Below, piece after piece: positions 54,967 to 64,000 of a stretch of DNA of 64,000 nt. Source of the stretch: Amanita rubescens (Eukaryota > Basidiomycota > Agaricomycetes > Agaricales > Amanitaceae); the NCBI GenBank assembly GCA_015039365.1, contig WION01000040.1, forward strand, positions 233,801-297,800. The letters run 5' to 3'. Position numbers and translations under genes: made by a program. Below the pieces are notes generated by a model. The model saw only the letters and a list, made by a program, of their open reading frames with translations. It was not told the DNA's origin and did not search any database. The stretch's first letter is position 1, and each line of letters starts with the position of its first letter.

Positions 54967-55158
54967 ATGAGATTCTCAGCAAACATCATCCTCGCGGCGC
55001 TCCTCTGCATACCAGCCACCCTCGCTCTTCCCAGCCTACTTCAATTGAGGGACGAACTCCACAAAGGCTGCCTTCCTACAAGTTCGTACGACTGCCCTTT
55101 TTGTCCAGTTACCTTGCCAATGGTTGAAGGTCCTGTTCGGAGACAAAGTCGTTCTTGA
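54967..55158 (+). pseudogene. degenerate SSP-family gene, 63 codons
   Basis: The signal peptide is intact (MRFSANIILAALLCIPATLA) and an LRDELHKG segment follows, but only four mature cysteines remain in a non-family spacing and the terminal C-x2-CC is gone. A frame change near 55080-55130 would explain this. It could still be secreted as a peptide without the usual disulphides. It resembles the fully decayed copy at 48715. Confidence 0.5.
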
Positions 55159-55511
55159 TGATCGCATCATCTATGTCCTTCCGCTTCCCCATCGGGGGCG
55201 GTTAACGTTGTGACGTATTTTCTGCAATGCGACAGGCGAAATACGAAGCGTTATATCTTCTATGACGGCCGCTGCAATTGGAAATTAAAGTATGTCCAGT
55301 GCTCGAGACTGCCAGTTCTAACTTACTAGTAGAGTCAGTGGACAAAAATCACGAAATAAGATAGACCTAATGCACTTTTCGATGAATATAAATTACAAAA
55401 TCATGCGGCGAGGCCCTACGCGTTGTCTATGAAATACATCCGGAAACGAAAAGTTATAGTTGTCAGCATCCGAGTCTTCAGGTTACGGGCTAAGGTGAGC
55501 GGCATTCGAAA

Positions 55512-55522
55512 GATATAAAAAC
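55512..55522 (+). promoter_or_regulatory. TATA box of the 55652 SSP gene
   Basis: GATATAAAAAC followed by CTTCAATTCTGACACCCC, the same as at 24808-24818. Confidence 0.65.
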
Positions 55523-55651
55523 CTTCAATTCTGACACCCCAATATTCTTCAGCTTCACTAGCGCCTCTCTAAACAGTGAGTCTCCTGCACATATCCTCAA
55601 TTTGATCAAAGATTGAGGCATCCCACAGATCCACCTATCTCGTCGAACAAT

Positions 55652-55861
55652 ATGAAATTCTCTGCAGCCATCCTCACGACGCTTCTCTGCGTATCGACCA
55701 CCCTCGCCCTCCCAGACGCTGTCCAATCGAGGGACGAAGAAGCCGTTCTAACCTGCACGGGACCAATCTGCTATGAGGCAGGCAATTGCCCTTATCTATG
55801 GTTTTCCCTGCCTGTAAACGCCACTTGTTACAAATGCTGCACCTGGATCAACGAGGAATAG
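55652..55861 (+). CDS. small secreted cysteine-rich protein (SSP family), 69 aa
   Basis: Signal peptide MKFSAAILTTLLCVSTTLALP, then DAVQSRDEEAVLT and C-x4-C-x5-C-x12-C-x2-CC, ending TWINEE. It combines features of two branches: a promoter, leader and signal peptide like 24948/49464, but a mature region like 52823 (QSRDE, x12 loop with PYLWFSLPVNAT versus PFPWIYVQINQN). This mosaic suggests gene conversion or recombination between family members. The 53-nt 5'-UTR intron is 55576-55628. Codons upstream to 55613 are leader. Confidence 0.82.
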   Translation: MKFSAAILTTLLCVSTTLALPDAVQSRDEEAVLTCTGPICYEAGNCPYLWFSLPVNATCYKCCTWINEE

Positions 55862-56235
55862 TTGAAGGGACAGATGATAAACGTACATATGTAGAGGATT
55901 GGAGATAGAATTGGATAATGACGCGAGTTGAAGATAGAGGCGCGATGTACTACACCGATCGTCCTTTTAAGAAACGAAAGACATAAGACCCACCTAATGC
56001 AATTACTTAAAGGTGAATTGGCAGACGAAAATCGGTCCAGCGTTGGAAATGAGAGTTCAAGTTTTCAAAATACAAAACAATGGTAACGCACCCTTGGCAG
56101 CCATAATAGGCTTGCCCGGGCTTGGGATTCTGGAAGATCTATATAAAACCTTCGGTGTTAGCATCCTGAAGTTCTTCGGGTTCTCCGGCACCTATCTAAA
56201 CGGTGATTTTCTCGCTCACATCTTCGATCCTCAAT

Positions 56236-56480
56236 ATGACTAGAACTTGAGGCATCCTGAGGTTTTCAGCACCTATCCTCATAGCGGTCCTATGCGCATT
56301 ATCCGCCATCGCTCATTCCCAGCTCTCATCGACTGGAGGACAGGCAGTTGATTCAAATCTACCTCTCCGGTTGCACTGCAAACCAGGTTCATTGCCCTTT
56401 TCTATTCGCTTCCATTTGGAAAGGCAGCTGTTACAGGTGCTGTGCAGACATCCTCGGTGAATCTTGTTGAAGGTGGCGAT
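56236..56480 (+). pseudogene. SSP relic without start codon and with a frameshift
   Basis: The expected ATG reads CTG (CATCCTGAGGTTTTCAGCAC), the UTR intron has lost its acceptor, and a frameshift separates the signal-peptide-like part (RFSAPILIAVLCALSAIA) from a recognisable C-Y-R-C-C ending. Its 3' flank is duplicated at 53790-54140. Confidence 0.6.
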
Positions 56481-60361
<3,881 letters not shown>

Positions 60362-60578
60362 AGACCTTTTTTTAACTTAAGATTTTACAACGAAGGGAAA
60401 ATGACTCGATGAGCATTATATCATCACTATAATAATTGCATACGATATTTGAGACCTTTTACGAGCTTGTTACAACTAATGATATTAATAATTCAATTTT
60501 CGTTCAACTTGACTTTCCGTCCGAAAAAGTGTGATTAACTCAGAGCATTCGTATAATGACTGTTATTTCTTGGTATCA

Positions 60579-61011
60579 TCATGATTTTTCTGCCTCCACT
60601 TGAACTGACGAAAGGAATCAACAACATTTTCCACGAGGAAGAAATCGCTACGCTACCTTTCTCCAAATCCTTCTTCTCCCAATGACTCAACTCATCTCCT
60701 GGTGACTGTTTCCTCCCAAACAAGACATCCTTCCATGATATCATCCCCTCCTCTCTTCCAGCTGTCGGAGTATTGTCCTTCACCAACGGCCTCCTCGCCA
60801 ACCGCTTGAGTCGCTCGAGAGTTTCATTCGAACCGGACTTTTGCGAGTCCAAGCGCAACTGTTCTGCAATAGTCTCTAGGATGGATATCCGCGCGTTGAC
60901 GCTGGCTTCTTCATCGCTGTATGTTCTCCGTTTGTCCACGAGATGGATAGAAATGGTGGTGACGGCGATGGCGAAGACGGTGTGTGGGATGTACCTTGTC
61001 GCGATGCGCAT
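60579..61011 (-). CDS. small single-pass membrane protein with a helical tail, 126 aa
   Basis: Exon 1 runs 61011-60657 and exon 2 60604-60579, joined as DLEKV|QVEAEKS across 52 nt. A hydrophobic N-terminal segment (IPHTVFAIAVTTISIHLV) is followed by charged heptad-like sequence (EEASVNARISILETIAEQLR, NETLERLKRLARRPLV) and ISWKDVLFGRKQSPGDELSH. This looks like a small mitochondrial or ER membrane protein with a coiled coil. I do not recognise the family. If the intron is retained, the frame stays open to 60535 with an unlikely sequence. It is divergent from the gene at 61199. Confidence 0.6.
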
Positions 61012-61198
61012 CGGGGGCGCGTGCCAACAAGGGCTGGAGTTGGTTATGTTTGGTCCACCTTGGACTCTGCTCTGAGTCTCATGTCGGCCACGATGAATCC
61101 TGGTGGGGTGGGGTAGCTGCGCGCATTTCTCCTGCTTGCTCTTGCTCCGTTACTTTCGAGGATATTTGAAAAAATCTTGTACTGGCCAGGAGACGACG

Positions 61199-62041
61199 AT
61201 GATTTGGGCCGAAGACAATGAAGCTGACGATTCGTCTCTTCTTCGTCCATCGCCGCCCGAGACGTCAGTTTCGAGGACACGGCGCGCGGAACAGGTAGTC
61301 CAGAGACCACAAAACTCTCCCGTATTGATATCGACACCATCGTCTGTTTCTTTGGAGTTCTCGTCCTCGTCCAGTGATCTATCAACCACGACGCTATCCA
61401 TTGTATCGCAGACTTCTATCAGCGCATCACTCTTGGACTTTCTAGATGACGAAGAAGAAATTCGTGGAGAACCTCCTATCGGTGGGCCTCCCAGGACTGT
61501 TCAGGTCTCTGGTCCAGAACGTCTCGTGCGTTTGCAAGGTTCCGATCCCGCTAACGACTTGCGGAAGCCCGCATCACCCCAGTTTCTGGCTCCACCCAGA
61601 AGACTCACACCTGCCCCCGTGAGCCCGGTCGCCACATCTTCTCGTTACCCTCCTAGAGCGGAGCTTTCTGCCTCAAGGTCGCAGGCACGGAAAGCATCCA
61701 AGAGACTCCGGGGCTATAAAGAGATTTCACGCAAGCTTAATTTGCTATCTCAAGACCTTAACTATCGCGACGACACGCGTCGTCAAGAAAGCAAAGATGT
61801 AATGCATACCATTACGACGTTACGGGATCGGTTGCGGGACCTGCATCGGATTCACGAGGAACGGATGGCGATACGTATATCTCCAGTTGCAGCCCCGAGA
61901 TCTTGGACGTCAGGAAGTGCCGGTTCTTCGACGGGGATAACGGGGCTCGAGTACATCGACTCGGGGAATCCAGATGATCTTGATTATTCGTATATCTCCT
62001 CGCATCATTCAGGCGAGTTTGTCACGGAAGAATATTCGTGA
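61199..62041 (+). CDS. uncharacterised Ser/Pro-rich coiled-coil protein, 280 aa
   Basis: A single exon. The ATG at 61199 is taken because the upstream frame opens with GTG. The N-terminal half is low-complexity, rich in Ser/Thr/Pro (SSSSSDLSTTTLSIVSQTS), with an acidic patch (LLDFLDDEEEIRGEP). The C-terminal third has a predicted helix rich in Arg/Asp/Glu (GYKEISRKLNLLSQDLNY, ITTLRDRLRDLHRIHEER). It is probably intracellular and possibly regulatory. The end of the gene is partly duplicated just downstream. Confidence 0.6.
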   Translation: MIWAEDNEADDSSLLRPSPPETSVSRTRRAEQVVQRPQNSPVLISTPSSVSLEFSSSSSDLSTTTLSIVSQTSISASLLDFLDDEEEIRGEPPIGGPPRTVQVSGPERLVRLQGSDPANDLRKPASPQFLAPPRRLTPAPVSPVATSSRYPPRAELSASRSQARKASKRLRGYKEISRKLNLLSQDLNYRDDTRRQESKDVMHTITTLRDRLRDLHRIHEERMAIRISPVAAPRSWTSGSAGSSTGITGLEYIDSGNPDDLDYSYISSHHSGEFVTEEYS

Positions 62042-62384
62042 TGCATGCGAGAGGCTGGGAATGGGTAAGAAACCTCTTTTCCGTCATTAATCATGCGCTG
62101 ACTTGTCGGATACATATTTTTAAGTAGGGTCGTTATACATGGTTACTGTGGCAATGGCGAACTGATTATGGTACTGGGAAAGCTCATGAAACGCACCATC
62201 CATGTAACTCATGAATCATTAATGCTATTATCTTGATTTCCTGCGCGTCGACTCCTAAAACTTTCGTGGGATGGCCTGCCGAGAATGTCTAGCAGGCCCG
62301 AGGACCATGGTTCGGGCGCCCAAATCGCAAGATTCGTTGCTTCTGCATTTTTCCGCGTAACCTCATCTTTTTTTCGGCAGTCCT

Positions 62385-62600
62385 CGTGCAGCGGTTTACC
62401 TTCACTGACGCGTCGTCAAGAAAGCAAAGTAATGGACAGTATCACGACGGAATCAGCTGCAAGATCCACTTCGAATCCATGAGGGATGGATAGTGAACGC
62501 TTTTCCCTGCTGCAATTACGAGTCAAGAAATCCGCTGCTTCGATGGAGATAACGCCGCTCAAGGATATCGACAGGAACAAGCCGTGGTAATAGGTAAGAA
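62385..62600 (+). pseudogene. partial, decayed duplicate of the 61199 gene
   Basis: ACGCGTCGTCAAGAAAGCAA recurs at 61787 and 62408, followed by ATGGACAGTATCACGACG versus ATGCATACCATTACGACG. Later, 62525-62590 resembles 61905-61975. The duplicate lacks the N-terminal two-thirds and is frame-broken. Confidence 0.6.
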
Positions 62601-62639
62601 ATCATTTTTGTGAGATACAACAGATATCTGATTACAGAA

Positions 62640-63451
62640 CTAGGAAAGCTCAGGAAATTCCTTCTTTATGTCGACGTCAGTCACAGGGAACAACCACAAA
62701 CGCTGGCTGGCCACCCCTTGTAGCTTGTAGATCCTCAATGCTGTGTTAACCCCAATTTCCGCCACATCATCTTCTGCCAGTCGTAAATTCGTCCTCTTTA
62801 TCAGCTCTCGGATAGCTGAAGGTCGCCACTCTTTATCCCATATACCGAATTGCTTCGCCAGCTTCAATTTCTCAATTCCTCCCAACTGCATTTTGCTTAA
62901 CTGTCTGACCGCAAACTCGCCCATCTTTTCCATCTGCCAGAAGTACGACACTTTTAGTATGTCTACCCATTCCTCTTTCGAAGAGAAGGGCGGCGTTTGA
63001 TCATAGATTCTGCAAGAAATGAGCTGTGAGAATAGTAAAACAGGCGTTTTTGCGTACGTACGCTGTTTTCCGGAGAGTTAAAAATGATTTAAGTGCCCTT
63101 TCGTTTATTTTGGTACATGTGAAAGGATTTTGTAGCGTTCCAGCTCCACCAACTGCCACATCTTCCACCTCTCCTCGCCCGAGGATCTGTCGAATTAAGA
63201 TCCGTTCAAACACTCCGGAGTCGATAAGATAATACATCGGGAATTTGAAAAGTGTATGGTTGAGCTGATTTGGGAGAACATCAGCAATCGCCTCACAACT
63301 GCCACTCGTGTCCCCTTGCCTCAAAGAACACGTCCCTGGTATAAACCCGGGATTTCTGGAGGTCCTGAACGAAGCCAAAACTCAGAAGCGAGTCTTTCCA
63401 TCCGAAACCGTGCCCGAATTGACTGCGATTCTGGGACATCTTCTCTGTCAT
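62640..63451 (-). CDS. BTB/POZ-domain protein, 234 aa
   Basis: Exons 63451-63320, 63264-63062 and 63009-62640. The start MTEKMSQNRSQFGHGFGW leads to SRVYTRDVFFE|LNHTLFKFPMYYLIDSGVFERIL (BTB core), then ALKSFLTLRKTA|IYDQTPPFSSKEEWVDILKVS and the helical extension MEKMGEFAVRQLSKMQL, ending at residue 234. The first intron (63319-63265, 55 nt) needs a GC donor (GAG|GCAAGG). The phases fit only that way and it restores the normal BTB beta-strand. The second is GT-AG. The protein is shorter than the other BTB genes here and belongs to a different branch (KEEWVDILKVSYFWQMEK). Confidence 0.7.
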
Positions 63452-64000
63452 GCACTTCTGTAGAGCCGGGACGATGTCAAGGTATAGCACACGTGTATGT
63501 TGCATGTTCGCCTTCTGATGATGTTATCTACTGCACTAGGCAGGTTACGCCCTATCTCCTCCGGAGATTAGCGATGTTAATTAAAAAACTGGGACATGGA
63601 AACTGGATTCGGAAGATATGGAATTGCCTGGACCGCCTCGACCAACGGTTGCAATTCACTTGCTAGTCGCAGTAGTCGCGCATCCATTCGAGGGCTAAGT
63701 CAGGGAGAAGGTCCCTCAGACCCCACGCGAAGCCTCCTATCGATGACTTACTGTTAATAAGCCTGAAAGATTACGACTTTCCATGCAGATGAATATTAAA
63801 ATGAGGCATGATCTTTCTGGAAAACCTCTCTGCGTTGCTGAAGGCTCCAACATGAACGTTCACAGCGGAAACATTCACGTGAAGACTCGCAGTGGCTTCA
63901 GTGAGTACACGGCCCATGTTCACGTCCCCAGTATTCGACCGTCACACTGCGTAGTCGATTAAGAGAGTGCGCGAGCTGTCCCTCCATATTATGTTTAACT
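63452..64000. other. window end, no gene recognised
   Basis: Probably the promoter of the BTB gene and unassigned sequence. A short run, ACGTTCACAGCGGAAACATTC near 63855-63875, shows no coding support. Confidence 0.4.

Overview
The window is nuclear DNA of a filamentous basidiomycete, most likely an Agaricomycete. Genes are cut by many 45-60 nt introns. The F-box, BTB/POZ, GMC-oxidoreductase and small-secreted-protein families seen here are typical of mushroom-forming fungi. No prokaryotic operon, CRISPR array, confident tRNA/rRNA or intact transposase gene was seen. Gene models were spliced by eye from reading-frame continuity and GT/GC-AG borders.

Layout. 0-5.4 kb: a minus-strand tandem array of three small secreted cysteine-rich protein (SSP) genes, one broken, bracketed by a diverged direct repeat. 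5.6-15 kb: conserved housekeeping-type genes: a lactonase-type beta-propeller, a class III CoA-transferase, two F-box proteins, a small unknown gene and a PPG1-like PP2A-family phosphatase. 15.3-20.1 kb: three minus-strand BTB genes, two of them a tandem duplicate. 21.4-23.8 kb: an HNH-nuclease-domain gene convergent with a microbial-type PARG (TIGR02452) gene. 24-25.1 kb: two plus-strand SSP genes. 25.9-32 kb: a large inverted duplication carrying two near-identical, divergently transcribed P-loop GTPase genes. 33-36 kb: a TMEM223-like membrane protein, a divergent SSP and a secreted two-domain sugar-binding-like protein. 38.6-41.3 kb: a minus-strand GMC oxidoreductase. 42.6-45.9 kb: a divergent pair (HtrL/YibB-like type II membrane protein and a DUF1479 dioxygenase-like protein) with start codons 52 bp apart. 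47-56.5 kb: the main SSP birth-and-death cluster. 57.9-60.4 kb: a second GMC oxidoreductase, paralogous to the first. 60.6-63.5 kb: two unknown genes and a fourth BTB gene.

The most unusual content is the SSP family. I count eight intact members, one divergent member and at least six relics. They share a signal peptide, the spacing C-x3/4-C-x5-8-C-x11/12-C-x2-CC, a TATA box, a 5'-UTR intron and a far-upstream block containing a palindrome whose arms co-vary between copies. One intact 57-residue member (51190-51363, minus) sits in an inverted duplication. I do not recognise the family, and its role (effector-like, antimicrobial or developmental) is unknown.

Two splicing oddities also stand out: four introns that appear to use GC donors, and an apparent 2-nt microexon in the minus-strand GMC gene. 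The genes do not form one pathway. The window reads as conserved genes interrupted by fast-evolving, duplication-prone accessory segments.
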